A DNA stretch of 64,000 nucleotides from an uncultured Cohaesibacter sp. (GTDB lineage: Bacteria; Pseudomonadota; Alphaproteobacteria; Rhizobiales; Cohaesibacteraceae): positions 3,636,775 to 3,700,774 of the forward strand of contig NZ_OY781091.1 in the NCBI RefSeq assembly GCF_963676275.1. Direction: 5' to 3'. The notes beneath the pieces are model-generated. The model was not told the origin of the DNA. It saw only the letters and a list, made by a program, of their open reading frames with translations, and did not search any database. Position numbers and translations under genes: made by a program. Shown piece by piece: positions 17,157 to 26,588 of this stretch (the stretch's first letter is position 1; each line of letters starts with the position of its first letter).

Positions 17157-17606
17157 CTAGAGCAGAAGCCCCTTGACGATGCAGCTCGCCTTGCCGAAAT
17201 CCATCTGGCCGGGATATGTGGCCTTGAGGTGATTCATCACCTTGCCCATGTCGCGCAGACCTTCGGCATCAAGTTCTTCAACCGCCTTGGCGCATGTCAC
17301 GGAAACTTCCTCGTCATCCATCTGCTGGGGCAGGAATTCCTTGATGATATCGGCTTCCTCGCTCTCCTGCTGGGCCAGTTCCTGACGACCGGCTTCGGCA
17401 TAGACGCGGATGGATTCTTCGCGCTGTTTGATCATCTTGGCAAGGATCTGCAAGATTTCATCGTCCGAGACCCCTTCCTTGCCCTGACCACGTGCTTCCA
17501 CATCGCGATCCTTGATAGCGGCGGTCACCAGACGCAGGGTTGCCATACGGCGCTTGTCCTGAGCCTTGATTGCCTCTGTCAGGTTTGCGGTAATCTGCTC
17601 ACGCAT
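17157..17606 (-). CDS. GatB/YqeY-domain protein
   Basis: A 149-residue protein of the YqeY family, which shares the tail domain of the amidotransferase subunit GatB. That domain binds tRNA in GatB; the stand-alone version has no settled function. Features seen are the N-terminal helical MREQITANLTEAIKAQDKRRMATLRLV, the motif QREESIRVYAEAGRQELAQQESEE, FLPQQM, and the ending GKASCIVKGLLL. Length is that of the family. It lies upstream of dnaG on the same strand. YqeY near dnaG and rpoD is a recurrent gene order in bacteria. Confidence 0.92.
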   Translation of the reverse strand: MREQITANLTEAIKAQDKRRMATLRLVTAAIKDRDVEARGQGKEGVSDDEILQILAKMIKQREESIRVYAEAGRQELAQQESEEADIIKEFLPQQMDDEEVSVTCAKAVEELDAEGLRDMGKVMNHLKATYPGQMDFGKASCIVKGLLL

Positions 17607-18384
17607 AATTCTGGCCTCTCATCTCTGTTGGCCTTCATTGTCAGGAATCACAAGTTGCTCTCGGCAAGAAAGCAGTTCCCGTCTGAAGGCCAAGAGCAAA
17701 ATTCCTGAAAGTGGCTGATTTTCGCCACGATATCGGCAGTTTTCTGCCACGTTATCATGGCTTTGCCACCGAAAAAACTTAATGTTTGATACAGCGACTT
17801 TCAACAATAGGCAAGTCGGCATAGCACTTAGGTCTAAATCGAACCGGTCACATGCAAACGATAAATCCCCGTCGCAAAACGCAAAAAGTGGCGGAAAATC
17901 AAGCTTCTCTCCATCTGTGGATAGGTTTCCGCCAAACGGGGATATATTATGTTAACCAATGTTCAAAACTCCGTGACCGGCAAACCGCACGACATGAATT
18001 GCACCCTGCCAGACTCCGCCATTTTGCTGATTCCAGAGAGAATATCTCATGACCGATCCAATGATCGGCCTTTCTGAGAAAAGAACCTGCGCCAATGAAC
18101 ATGGGGAAAAAGACAATATCCGGCCCACCATATTTGCATAACAGCGTTCGGAAAGCGCAAAACGGCACAATATTTTGCAAAAGAAGGCGTTTGAAAAATT
18201 ATTTTTCGAATTATTTCATCATGCCTCATTGACGCTTGAGCACTTTTGTCATAGATCATCACCTCTGAGAACAAGCATTTTCCCGTCTCCATCCTCGTTG
18301 GCTACCACGCAGAAGCATAAGGGCTTCGGCGGGTGAGAACGGACAGGGAGATCAGACTAACAGCATTTTCAGGACACCCTCGGC
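17607..18384. other. yqeY-carA divergent intergenic region
   Basis: Nearly 780 bp separate the divergent yqeY and carA genes. Short open frames here show no family features. It holds a plausible carA promoter at 18229-18257 with a leader of about 120 nt. No riboswitch or classical attenuator fold was recognised. Confidence 0.45.
18229..18257 (+). promoter_or_regulatory. Candidate sigma-70 promoter of carA
   Basis: TTGACG (18229-18234), a 17-bp spacer and TAGATC (18252-18257) lie about 130 bp before the carA start. The spacing is ideal and the -10 is moderate. Prediction by eye only. Confidence 0.45.
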
Positions 18385-19608
18385 ATGGCTCACCCCGCTT
18401 CTTCACCGGCTCAGACGACACCGGCCCCCTGGGACGACTTCAAACCGACAGCACTTCTGGTTCTGGCAGACGGCACGGTCATCGAAGGCCAGGGCATCGG
18501 CACCACAGGATCCGCGGTCGCAGAAGTCTGCTTCAACACAGCGATCACCGGGTATCAGGAAATTCTCACCGATCCATCCTATGCAGGCCAGATCGTGACC
18601 TTCACCTTCCCTCATATCGGCAATGTGGGCACCAATGAGGAAGATGTGGAAACCATCGACCTCGACAATGACGCCGGCGTGCGCGGCGCAGTGATCAAGA
18701 CCAACATCACCGAGCCTTCCAACTATCGCGCGACCCGTCATTTCGACGCATGGCTGAAGTCGCGTGGCATCATTGGCATCGCCGGCATCGACACCCGCGC
18801 GCTGACCTCGCTCATTCGTGAGAAGGGCCTCGCCAACGCAGTGATCACCCATTCCCCCGATGGCAAATTCGACATCGAAGCGCTCAAGCGCGAAGCCGCA
18901 GGCTGGAATGGTCTGGTCGGTGCCGATCTTGCCAAGGATGTCACCGCCAATAAAACCTTCGAGTGGGACGAAACATCCTGGGTATGGAATGAAGGCTTCG
19001 GCAAGCTCAAGGATCCCAGCTTCCATGTGGTGGCAGTCGACTATGGCATGAAGCGCAACATTCTGCGCCTGCTGGCCGATCAGGGCTGCAAGCTGACGGT
19101 TCTGCCCGCCACGGCAACCGGCGAGGATATTCTGGCACTGAAGCCCGATGGCGTCTTCCTCTCGAACGGTCCGGGCGATCCGGCAGCCACCGGTGCCTAT
19201 TCTGTTGATGCCATCAAGGCAGTGATCGAGGCGGACATTCCCCTGTTTGGCATTTGCCTTGGTCACCAGATGCTGGCGCTGGCGCTTGGCGGCAAGACCA
19301 CCAAGATGCATCAGGGTCACCATGGTGCCAACCATCCGGTTCAGGACAAGACCACCGGCAAGGTGGAAATCACCTCCATGAACCACGGCTTCGCCGTTGA
19401 CGGCGACAGCCTACCCAAGGGCATCGAGGAAACCCATATCTCCCTGTTTGATGGCTCCAACTGCGGACTGGCCGTTACCGGCAAACCGATCTTCTCGGTC
19501 CAGTTCCATCCCGAAGCCTCTCCGGGACCAAGGGACAGCCATTATCTCTTTACACGCTTTACCAATCTGATGCGCGCCCGCAAGGGCATGGAACAGGTCG
19601 CAGAGTAA
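18385..19608 (+). CDS. carA: Carbamoyl-phosphate synthase small subunit
   Basis: The 407-residue glutaminase subunit hydrolyses glutamine and channels ammonia to CarB for carbamoyl phosphate, the precursor of arginine and pyrimidines. The N-terminal CPSase_sm domain (ALLVLADGTVIEGQGIG, NTAITGYQEILTDPSYAGQI) precedes a class I glutamine amidotransferase domain. The nucleophile is in GICLGHQMLALALGG, and the His-Glu pair is in VQFHPEASPGP. Unlike in many bacteria, carA and carB are not adjacent: a protease gene on the other strand and an XRE regulator lie between them. A terminator follows carA directly. Confidence 0.97.
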   Translation: MAHPASSPAQTTPAPWDDFKPTALLVLADGTVIEGQGIGTTGSAVAEVCFNTAITGYQEILTDPSYAGQIVTFTFPHIGNVGTNEEDVETIDLDNDAGVRGAVIKTNITEPSNYRATRHFDAWLKSRGIIGIAGIDTRALTSLIREKGLANAVITHSPDGKFDIEALKREAAGWNGLVGADLAKDVTANKTFEWDETSWVWNEGFGKLKDPSFHVVAVDYGMKRNILRLLADQGCKLTVLPATATGEDILALKPDGVFLSNGPGDPAATGAYSVDAIKAVIEADIPLFGICLGHQMLALALGGKTTKMHQGHHGANHPVQDKTTGKVEITSMNHGFAVDGDSLPKGIEETHISLFDGSNCGLAVTGKPIFSVQFHPEASPGPRDSHYLFTRFTNLMRARKGMEQVAE

Positions 19609-19640
19609 GCGCGACAACGAAGTCCGATTGAGAAACAAGG

Positions 19641-19676
19641 AAAGCCCGCCTCGTGCTTCACGATGGCGGGCTTTTC
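19641..19676. terminator. Bidirectional terminator between carA and the ypfJ-type gene
   Basis: The stem AAAGCCCGCC/GGCGGGCTTT extends into TCGTG/ACGA and ends in CTTTT on the plus strand. Convergent genes lie on both sides, so it may serve both. Confidence 0.75.
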
Positions 19677-19766
19677 ATTGCGTCTCATTGCCTCCACGCG
19701 ATATCCGGTATCTCTCAGGATTCCCGGAGTGATCATCACCCACTCAAGGCAGCCGACCCACTCTCT

Positions 19767-20675
19767 TTATGGATTGGCAACCGAGAAAGTGTCACAGGAG
19801 GCCACGCTGCCGCTTTCATATCCTCTGGCAAACCATTTTTTCCGTTGCGCCGATGTGCCGTGATTGAAACTGTCGGGCACCACATAGCCCTGCATGCGCT
19901 TCTGCAAGGCATCATCACCAATCTGGGTTGCCGCATTAAGGGCCTCATCCAGATCGCCCTGATCGAGCAGGCCCTTCTGGTTGGTATAATGCCCCCAGAC
20001 CCCGGCATAGCAATCCGCCTGCAATTCCACGCGAATGGACATCTTGTTGGTTTCCAGTTCGCTCATTGAGCGACGCATTTCATTGAATTTGGGCAAAACG
20101 CCGGTCACATTCTGGATGTGATGGCCCACCTCATGGGCAATGACATAGGCCTGAGCAAAATCACCCGGCGCTTCAAAGCGGTTTCTCAGTTCCTGATAGA
20201 ACCCCAGATCGATATAGACCTTCTGATCTCCCGGACAATAGAAGGGGCCGGTTGCCGAAGACGCAAAGCCGCAGGCTGATCGGATCTGGCTGGAAAACAG
20301 CACCAGCTTGGGCTGAGGATAGCTCTGCCCTGCCTTCTGAAAGATGGTACCCCAGACATCTTCCGTCTCGGCCAGCACCACCTTGACGAAGGAGGCCATT
20401 TCATCTTCCGCAGCCGAACGCGTCGAGGATGACTGTTGCGGGCTTTGCATCTGCGTTCCATAATCGCCGCCGCCGCCAAGCAGCATCGACAGGATCGTTG
20501 TCGGGCTTACCCCCATCATCCAGAGTATGCCGCCAATGACGATCAGCACCAGCAGGCTGGGACGCCCCCGCCCACTGCCGATGGGCATCCGCATGCCGGA
20601 GCGGGAATAGCCTGCCCCGGACTGACCGCGCCGATCCTCGACATTGCTGCTTTCTCTTCTGCCTCGCCACCGCAT
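19767..20675 (-). CDS. YpfJ-family neutral zinc metallopeptidase
   Basis: A 302-residue membrane-anchored protein. After a short basic, Gly-rich N terminus (RRGQSGAGYSRSGMRMPIGSG), one membrane segment follows (LLVLIVIGGILWMMGV). The large C-terminal domain carries the zincin motif HEVGHHIQNVTGV (HExxH). The third-ligand region is further on, in RVELQADCYAGVWGHY. This is the 'neutral zinc metallopeptidase' group typified by E. coli YpfJ, whose substrates are unknown. The domain most likely faces the periplasm. It is convergent with carA and transcribed away from the XRE gene. Confidence 0.9.
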   Translation of the reverse strand: MRWRGRRESSNVEDRRGQSGAGYSRSGMRMPIGSGRGRPSLLVLIVIGGILWMMGVSPTTILSMLLGGGGDYGTQMQSPQQSSSTRSAAEDEMASFVKVVLAETEDVWGTIFQKAGQSYPQPKLVLFSSQIRSACGFASSATGPFYCPGDQKVYIDLGFYQELRNRFEAPGDFAQAYVIAHEVGHHIQNVTGVLPKFNEMRRSMSELETNKMSIRVELQADCYAGVWGHYTNQKGLLDQGDLDEALNAATQIGDDALQKRMQGYVVPDSFNHGTSAQRKKWFARGYESGSVASCDTFSVANP

Positions 20676-20812
20676 CTCTTCAGTTCCCCCATCCCCTGAT
20701 CAATTTGCCAGAGCATTCCCTGCAATAATTTACAATGAACAGAAGACAGCCGCATATGCAATCACTAACTGCATCCCGGCAGCTTGCGAAAGCGCAGTAG
20801 TTTGCGGACAGA

Positions 20813-20850
20813 CAAAAAAAGAAACGGCCCGATCAATACCGGGCCGTTTC
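20813..20850 (-). terminator. Orphan strong intrinsic terminator
   Basis: On the minus strand a perfect 11-bp stem (GAAACGGCCCG / CGGGCCGTTTC) with an 8-nt loop is followed by seven T. No gene on the minus strand lies upstream of it before the divergent XRE gene, so it may end an unrecognised transcript. Confidence 0.7.
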
Positions 20851-21103
20851 TTAAGGGAGACGTTTCAATTTTGCGAACCACACTTGCGATCAGCGATAGA
20901 GCGGTCCGTTTTGCTACGAGGTCAAATCTTTGAACACGCGTGCAATGAAGCAACGAAGCTGGGCAAATCTGTGGACGTCGCAGGAACGACGAACTCCCAG
21001 TGTTTCGCGACTTACCATAAGGTCAACCAACATTGGGTATACTCCGTAAATGGGTCCCTCACCGGATCCCGGTTATCATCACACTCTTATGCAGCTTCAA
21101 CCA

Positions 21104-21132
21104 TTGACCTTACCGTTAAGGTAGGCTTTAAA
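21104..21132 (+). promoter_or_regulatory. Candidate promoter of the XRE gene with overlapping palindrome
   Basis: TTGACC (21104-21109), a 17-bp spacer and TTTAAA (21127-21132). The inverted repeat ACCTTA-ccgt-TAAGGT (21107-21122) overlaps the -35 and spacer, as an operator would. By-eye prediction. Confidence 0.4.
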
Positions 21133-21147
21133 TAGTCTCGGTAGACT

Positions 21148-21225
21148 GCACTCAGTGCGCTTACATCATTAAATATGCGCACAATGTGCACTAATGTCAA
21201 TAGGGAGGCGCACTTTTTGCGCACT
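21148..21225. repeat. Cluster of GYGCACT heptamers before the XRE gene
   Basis: Within 78 bp there are GCACT (21148), AGTGCGC (21154, reverse form), GCGCACA (21177), GTGCACT (21186), GCGCACT (21208) and GCGCACT (21219). The last two are 11 bp apart, one helical turn. GCACTcAGTGC is a perfect palindrome. Confidence 0.7.
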
Positions 21226-21237
21226 AAGTAAAAAGAC

Positions 21238-21591
21238 GTGTCAAAATCTGATCAAAAACAAGACGATAAGTTTATGTCGGCGCAGCAATTTCGAGCCTGG
21301 CGGCGCGAAATGGGGCTCAAACAGAAAGACGCAGCAGACTTGCTCGGCTTGAAAAAACGCATGATTCAATATTATGAAAAGGGCAATCGGGACGGCAAAA
21401 GCGTAACGATCCCCAAATCCGTGCGCCTTGCCTGCTACGCCCTGACCATCGGAATTTCAGATTTTGACGGCATCAAGGTGAGCAATTTCGATCCTTCAAA
21501 ATTCAAGGACAGGGAGAAGGAAGAAGACAATAGCGAAGCGACAGCCGACCTCGTCTCGCCGGAAAGCGAAATCGAACGGGAATCCGCCTGA
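21238..21591 (+). CDS. XRE-family helix-turn-helix regulator
   Basis: A 117-residue DNA-binding protein. A Cro/C1-type helix-turn-helix fills residues 15-50 (FRAWRREMGLKQKDAADLLGLKKRMIQYYEKG). A basic stretch (KSVTIPKSVRLAC) follows, and the C-terminal tail is acidic and low in complexity (EKEEDNSEATADLVSPESEIE). Short regulators with this layout occur in many alphaproteobacteria; their targets are mostly unknown. The start is GTG at 21238; an ATG at 21274 (MSAQQFRAWR) is an alternative, and neither has a strong Shine-Dalgarno site. Its leader is packed with short repeats, which suggests autoregulation. It sits 290 bp before carB on the same strand. Confidence 0.85.
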   Translation: MSKSDQKQDDKFMSAQQFRAWRREMGLKQKDAADLLGLKKRMIQYYEKGNRDGKSVTIPKSVRLACYALTIGISDFDGIKVSNFDPSKFKDREKEEDNSEATADLVSPESEIERESA

Positions 21592-21880
21592 GAGAAGCAA
21601 CGGGATTCGCAACACTCCCTGACTGATATTAAATAAGTATTTTCCCCAGAAAATCCTTTCTGGACCTGAATTCCGATGACAAAATGGCTTTCTGTATACT
21701 TTAGCCAAACAATCATCCGAAAAAGTGCGAGATAGAGACAAAAAAACGTCCTTTGCCTATGGCAATGTGAGCAATATTTCGCTATAGCGATCCAAATCTC
21801 ATCTGCACACCCCGACCAGCAACGGCCAGGCTCCTCTTCAGACAAGGGTGAGCGGTGCCTCGACGTGAGCGCGAAGAACG

Positions 21881-24800
21881 ATGCCAAAGCGGACAGACAT
21901 AAAATCCATCCTCATTATCGGTGCCGGACCTATCATTATCGGTCAGGCCTGCGAGTTCGACTATTCCGGAACACAAGCTTGCAAGGCCCTCCGGGAAGAA
22001 GGCTACCGCATCATTCTGGTGAACTCCAACCCGGCCACGATCATGACCGACCCCGACATGGCGGACGCGACCTATATCGAGCCGATCACGCCGGAAATCG
22101 TCGCCAAGATCATCGAGAAAGAACGCCCGGACGCACTGCTGCCCACCATGGGTGGCCAGACAGCGCTCAACTGTGCGCTTTCCCTACGCAAGATGGGCGT
22201 TCTGCAAAAATATAATGTCGAAATGATCGGCGCGACGGCAGAAGCCATCGACAAGGCAGAGGATCGCGAACTCTTCCGCGAAGCCATGAACAAGATCGGC
22301 CTCGACACGCCGGTCTCCCGTCTGGCACACGACATTCCCGAAGCGCTCGCAGCGCTGGAAGTGGTCGGCCTGCCAGCCATCATCCGCCCCTCCTTCACCA
22401 TGGGCGGCACCGGCGGCGGTGTGGCCTATAACCGCGAAGAATATCTCGACATCATCGAAACCGGCCTCGACGCCTCTCCGACCACCGAAGTTCTGGTGGA
22501 AGAAAGCATCATCGGCTGGAAAGAATATGAGATGGAAGTCGTTCGCGACAAGAATGACAACTGCATCATCATCTGCTCCATCGAAAACCTTGATCCGATG
22601 GGCGTCCATACCGGCGACTCGATCACCATCGCTCCGGCCCTGACGCTGACCGACAAGGAATATCAGATCATGCGCGACGCCTCTCTGGCTGTGCTGCGCG
22701 AGATCGGAGTGGAAACCGGCGGTTCCAACGTTCAGTTTTCCATCAATCCCGAAAATGGCCGCCTGATCGTCATCGAGATGAATCCGCGCGTGTCCCGCTC
22801 TTCGGCGCTGGCATCCAAGGCCACCGGCTTCCCGATTGCCAAGGTTGCCGCAAAACTGGCCGTCGGTTACACGCTGGACGAACTGGCCAATGACATCACC
22901 GGCGGCGCGACCCCGGCATCCTTCGAACCGTCCATCGACTATGTCGTCACCAAGGTTCCCCGTTTTGCCTTCGAGAAATTCCCCGGAGCCGAACCCTATC
23001 TGACCACCGCGATGAAATCGGTTGGCGAGGTCATGGCCATCGGCCGTACCTTCCAGGAATCCCTGCAGAAAGCCCTGCGCGGTCTGGAAACCGGCCTTAC
23101 CGGTCTCAATGAAGTGGAAATCGAAGGCCTCGATCAGGGCGACGACAAGAATGCCATCCGCGCCGCGCTCGCCAAGGCAACGCCGGATCGTCTGCTCAAG
23201 ATCGCACAGGCCATCCGCCTCGGCGTCAGCCATGAACAGATTTTCGAGACCTGCAAATATGACCCTTGGTTCCTTGAGCAGCTGCAGGGCATCATCGACA
23301 TGGAAGAGCGCGTTCGCGCCCATGGCCTGCCGCAGGATGCCTATAATCTGCGCAAGCTGAAAAGCATGGGCTTCTCGGATGCACGCCTTGCCGAACTGTC
23401 CGGCACCACGGGCAAGAAAGTCGCCAAGCTGCGCAATGAGCTGGGCGTTCGTCCGGTCTTCAAGCGCATCGACACCTGCGCGGCGGAATTTGCCTCACCA
23501 ACCGCCTATATGTATTCCAGCTACGAGGTGCCTTTCAACGGCGCCCCTGCCTGCGAAGCCAAACCGTCCGATCGCAAGAAGGTCGCCATTCTGGGCGGTG
23601 GTCCCAACCGTATCGGTCAGGGCATCGAGTTTGATTATTGCTGCTGTCATGCCTGCTTTGCCATGAGCGAAGCTGGCTATGAAACCATCATGATCAACTG
23701 CAACCCCGAAACCGTCTCCACCGACTATGACACCTCCGATCGCCTCTATTTCGAGCCCCTGACCGCCGAGGATGTCATCGAGATCCTGCGCAAGGAACAG
23801 GAAAATGGCGAACTGATCGGCGTTATCGTGCAGTTTGGCGGCCAGACCCCGCTGAAACTGGCTCAGGCCCTTCAGGATGCCGACATTCCGATCCTTGGCA
23901 CCTCGCCTGACGCCATCGATCTGGCCGAAGACCGCGACCGCTTCCAGAAGCTGCTGCACAAGCTGGATCTGATGCAGCCGCGCAACGGCATCGCCTATTC
24001 CATCGAACAGGCCCGCATCGTTGCCGACCAGATCGGCTTCCCGGTCGTCGTGCGTCCCTCCTACGTGCTGGGTGGTCGCGCCATGGAAATCGTCCGCACG
24101 CCGGAAGCCTTCGAGAAATATATCCAGATGACACTGGCCGAACTGGTTCCGCCGGACATTCGTCTGAAATATCCCAACGACAAGACTGGCCAGATCAACG
24201 CCGTTCTGGCCCAGAATGCGCTGCTGTTCGACAGCTATCTGTCCGGCGCCATCGAAGTCGACGTGGACTGCCTGAGCGACGGCAAGGAAGTGGTCATCGC
24301 CGGCATCATGGAACATATCGAGGAAGCCGGCATCCATTCCGGCGACTCGGCCTGCTCCCTGCCGCCTTACTCTCTGTCTCAGGAAATTCAGGACGAACTT
24401 GCCCGCCAGACCAGAGAAATGGCACTGGCGCTCAATGTTGTCGGTCTGATGAATGTCCAGTTCGCAGTCAAGGAAGGCGATATCTACGTTATCGAGGTCA
24501 ACCCGCGCGCCTCTCGTACCGTTCCATTCGTGGCCAAGGCCATCGGCAAGCCGGTTGCCAGCATCGCCTCGCGCGTAATGACTGGCGAGGCATTGTCGGC
24601 GCAGGATGTTGCCCATGAGAAGCTTGAGCATATCGCTGTCAAGGAAGCGGTCTTCCCGTTTGCCCGTTTCCCCGGCGTGGACACCATTCTGGGGCCGGAA
24701 ATGCGCTCCACGGGTGAGGTCATGGGCCTCGACAAGGCCTTCCCGGTTGCCTTCGCCAAATCCCAGCTCGGGGGCGGCACCAAGGTTCCGAGCGAAGGAA

Positions 24801-25189
24801 CTGCCTTCATTTCCGTCAAGGATGATGACAAGCCTGCCATTCTGCCTGCGGTTCGCCGCCTGAAAAATGTCGGATTCCACATCATCGCGACCGGCGGCAC
24901 CCAGCGTTTTCTGGCCGAAAACGGAATTGAGTGCGAAAAAATCAATAAAATGCTTGAGGGACGGCCTCATATCGTTGATGCTCTCAAGAATGGTGAAGTG
25001 CACCTTGTGTTCAACACCACCAAGGGCGCCAAGGCAATTTCCGACAGTCGGGATTTACGCCGCGCGGCACTTTTGCATAAGGTTCCCTATTACACGACTG
25101 TTGCCGGAGCTTTGGCCGCAGCGCAGGGAATTGAAGCTTATAAGAAGGGAGATATTGAAGTCCGGCCTTTGCAGGACTATTTCTCCTGA
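21881..25189 (+). CDS. carB: Carbamoyl-phosphate synthase large subunit
   Basis: The 1102-residue synthetase uses bicarbonate, two ATP and ammonia from CarA to make carbamoyl phosphate. Two homologous ATP-grasp halves are visible. The first begins [21 protein letters not shown], with phosphate loop [12 protein letters not shown]. The second begins [22 protein letters not shown], with [14 protein letters not shown]. An MGS-like allosteric domain ends the protein ([18 protein letters not shown]), where ornithine and UMP usually act. Length is that of the family (about 1,070-1,160 residues). No anomalies are seen. Confidence 0.98.
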   Translation: MPKRTDIKSILIIGAGPIIIGQACEFDYSGTQACKALREEGYRIILVNSNPATIMTDPDMADATYIEPITPEIVAKIIEKERPDALLPTMGGQTALNCALSLRKMGVLQKYNVEMIGATAEAIDKAEDRELFREAMNKIGLDTPVSRLAHDIPEALAALEVVGLPAIIRPSFTMGGTGGGVAYNREEYLDIIETGLDASPTTEVLVEESIIGWKEYEMEVVRDKNDNCIIICSIENLDPMGVHTGDSITIAPALTLTDKEYQIMRDASLAVLREIGVETGGSNVQFSINPENGRLIVIEMNPRVSRSSALASKATGFPIAKVAAKLAVGYTLDELANDITGGATPASFEPSIDYVVTKVPRFAFEKFPGAEPYLTTAMKSVGEVMAIGRTFQESLQKALRGLETGLTGLNEVEIEGLDQGDDKNAIRAALAKATPDRLLKIAQAIRLGVSHEQIFETCKYDPWFLEQLQGIIDMEERVRAHGLPQDAYNLRKLKSMGFSDARLAELSGTTGKKVAKLRNELGVRPVFKRIDTCAAEFASPTAYMYSSYEVPFNGAPACEAKPSDRKKVAILGGGPNRIGQGIEFDYCCCHACFAMSEAGYETIMINCNPETVSTDYDTSDRLYFEPLTAEDVIEILRKEQENGELIGVIVQFGGQTPLKLAQALQDADIPILGTSPDAIDLAEDRDRFQKLLHKLDLMQPRNGIAYSIEQARIVADQIGFPVVVRPSYVLGGRAMEIVRTPEAFEKYIQMTLAELVPPDIRLKYPNDKTGQINAVLAQNALLFDSYLSGAIEVDVDCLSDGKEVVIAGIMEHIEEAGIHSGDSACSLPPYSLSQEIQDELARQTREMALALNVVGLMNVQFAVKEGDIYVIEVNPRASRTVPFVAKAIGKPVASIASRVMTGEALSAQDVAHEKLEHIAVKEAVFPFARFPGVDTILGPEMRSTGEVMGLDKAFPVAFAKSQLGGGTKVPSEGTAFISVKDDDKPAILPAVRRLKNVGFHIIATGGTQRFLAENGIECEKINKMLEGRPHIVDALKNGEVHLVFNTTKGAKAISDSRDLRRAALLHKVPYYTTVAGALAAAQGIEAYKKGDIEVRPLQDYFS

Positions 25190-25229
25190 TAAGTAAGACG
25201 AAGACTCGTCTTGCACGGAATTTTCATGT

Positions 25230-25268
25230 GCGTCTCGAGGGCACGAACCCCTCGGGACGCTAAACTTT
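25230..25268 (+). terminator. Terminator behind carB
   Basis: A long stem (GCGTCTCGAGGG / CCCTCGGGACGC) with a 7-nt loop is followed by TAAACTTTTTT. A smaller hairpin (AAGACGA/TCGTCTT) lies just before it at 25195-25212. Confidence 0.7.
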
Positions 25269-25313
25269 TTTGTGGGGCACTGTCCCCTTGTAGCAGGAGG
25301 CTTTCCGAAGGCT

Positions 25314-25787
25314 ATGGAAAAAATCCCAATGACGCCTGCAGGATATCAGGCTCTTAGTGAAGAATTGAAACAGCGCAGCGGCGAAGAGCGCCCGCGGATC
25401 ATTGCCGCCATTTCGGAAGCGCGCGCCCATGGTGACCTCTCGGAGAATGCCGAATATCACGCAGCCAAGGAACAGCAGAGCCTCAATGAAGGCCGCATTT
25501 CCGAGCTGGAAGACAAGCTCTCGCGCGCAGAAGTCATCGATGTGACTAAAATGAGCGGCGACACCATCAAGTTCGGCGCAACCGTTACCCTGCTGGACGA
25601 GGATACCGAAGAGGAAAAGACCTATCAGATCGTCGGCGATGTTGAAGCCGATCTGAAAAAGGGCAAGATCTCGCTCTCCTCCCCAATCGCCCGTGCCCTG
25701 ATCGGCAAAAGGGTTGAGGATTCCGTTGAAGTCACAGCTCCGGGCGGATCCAAATCATACGAAATTCTGGATATCAAATATATCTGA
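25314..25787 (+). CDS. greA: Transcript cleavage factor GreA
   Basis: The 157-residue factor inserts its coiled-coil into the RNA polymerase secondary channel and rescues backtracked complexes by transcript cleavage. The N-terminal coiled-coil carries the acidic tip in [15 protein letters not shown], with the catalytic Asp and Glu. The FKBP-like C-terminal domain has [30 protein letters not shown] and the ending YEILDIKYI. The ATG at 25314 gives the normal family length; an in-frame upstream start would add 14 unconserved residues. It forms its own unit between the carB terminator and its own terminator. Confidence 0.97.
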   Translation: MEKIPMTPAGYQALSEELKQRSGEERPRIIAAISEARAHGDLSENAEYHAAKEQQSLNEGRISELEDKLSRAEVIDVTKMSGDTIKFGATVTLLDEDTEEEKTYQIVGDVEADLKKGKISLSSPIARALIGKRVEDSVEVTAPGGSKSYEILDIKYI

Positions 25788-25838
25788 CGGTCTGGAGACC
25801 TTTGCAAACAGGTCTGTCCATGATCGGGCAGGCCAACA

Positions 25839-25878
25839 AAAAAGCGCATCGGTAGAGAACTACACAATGCGCTTTTTC
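25839..25878. terminator. Bidirectional terminator between greA and the Lrp-type gene
   Basis: The stem AAAAAGCGCAT/ATGCGCTTTTT has a 17-nt loop. A runs on one side and T runs on the other make it usable by both convergent genes. Confidence 0.7.
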
Positions 25879-25910
25879 AAATGAATGTAAGGCTTCTGGC
25901 CCGGCCTTAA

Positions 25911-26387
25911 TCAGTCACCCAGATTGATGGGTACGTTGGGTGCATTCTTGCTAAGGCGAATGGTTAGCGACGTGCGCACGCTATCCACATTGGGGGCCGA
26001 TGTCAGCTCATTGATAACGAAAGACTGGAAAGCCTGAAGATCTGGTGCGACACAGCGCAGAACAAAGTCGATATCCCCCGACAACATGTAGCATTCGCGA
26101 ACCTGCGGCCATCGGCGCACACGCTCTTCAAAAGCCACCAGATCCGCCTCGGCCTGACTATGCAGCCCGACCATGGCAATTGCGGTAACATCGAAACCGA
26201 TCTGTTTTTCGTCAACGATAGCGCGATAGCCCTTGATGATTCCGGCTTCCTCCAGCGCACGAACGCGGCGCAGGCATGGGGGAGCAGAAATACCAACGCG
26301 ACGCGCCAGCTCTACATTTGTTATACGACCATCATCCTGAAGCTCTTTCAGGATCTTCCAGTCGATAGGATCAAGTCTTGCTTTCAA
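25911..26387 (-). CDS. Lrp/AsnC-family transcriptional regulator
   Basis: A feast/famine regulator of 158 residues from a TTG at 26387, or up to 178 from a TTG at 26447. The N-terminal winged helix (LDPIDWKILKELQDDGRITNVELARRVGISAPPCLRRVRALEEAGII) is followed by the RAM/AsnC ligand domain (AIAMVGLHSQAEADLVAFEERV, VRECYMLSGDIDFVLRCVA), which binds amino acids and makes octamers. No ATG is available near the helix-turn-helix. I prefer the inner TTG because close relatives begin right before the KARLD segment. Convergent with greA, divergent from the ELM1-like gene. Its ligand is unknown. Confidence 0.9.
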   Translation of the reverse strand: MKARLDPIDWKILKELQDDGRITNVELARRVGISAPPCLRRVRALEEAGIIKGYRAIVDEKQIGFDVTAIAMVGLHSQAEADLVAFEERVRRWPQVRECYMLSGDIDFVLRCVAPDLQAFQSFVINELTSAPNVDSVRTSLTIRLSKNAPNVPINLGD

Positions 26388-26588
26388 GGCAAAAGGTCTC
26401 TTATTTTCGAGAAGCTCAAGGGAACCTGAGCTTGTTGTCCATACCAAGGTATAGCGTGCAGCGAGTGGCTATGATAGCGCTAAATGGACAAATCTGGAAA
26501 GTTTAGACATATTTCTGTGCCCTTTTAGGACATAGAAAGTCGTTTCAGTGAATTATTTGGAAAGATCACCTTTCCAGGAGCAACGAAA

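Larger units (their letters stand above)
20676..21237. other. Intergenic region with orphan terminator and repeat cluster
   Basis: Over 550 bp separate the ypfJ-type gene from the XRE regulator. No protein frame here is convincing; the longest plus-strand frame runs straight through a terminator hairpin. The segment contains a strong minus-strand terminator (20813-20850), a possible promoter for the XRE gene (21104-21132) and a cluster of GYGCACT heptamers (21148-21225). Confidence 0.5.

Noticed and set aside
17900-17935. DnaA-box-like CTATCCACA (complement) and a similar ATATCCACA near 14588
   Set aside because: Single eight-of-nine matches without clustering; no evidence for a replication origin.
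17852-18052. 66-codon plus-strand frame before carA
   Set aside because: No family features, no ribosome-binding site, and it ends far from carA, so a leader-peptide attenuator is not supported.
20644-21135. 163-codon open frame on the plus strand
   Set aside because: It overlaps the 5' end of the ypfJ-type gene, runs through a perfect terminator hairpin and has no recognisable domain or ribosome-binding site.
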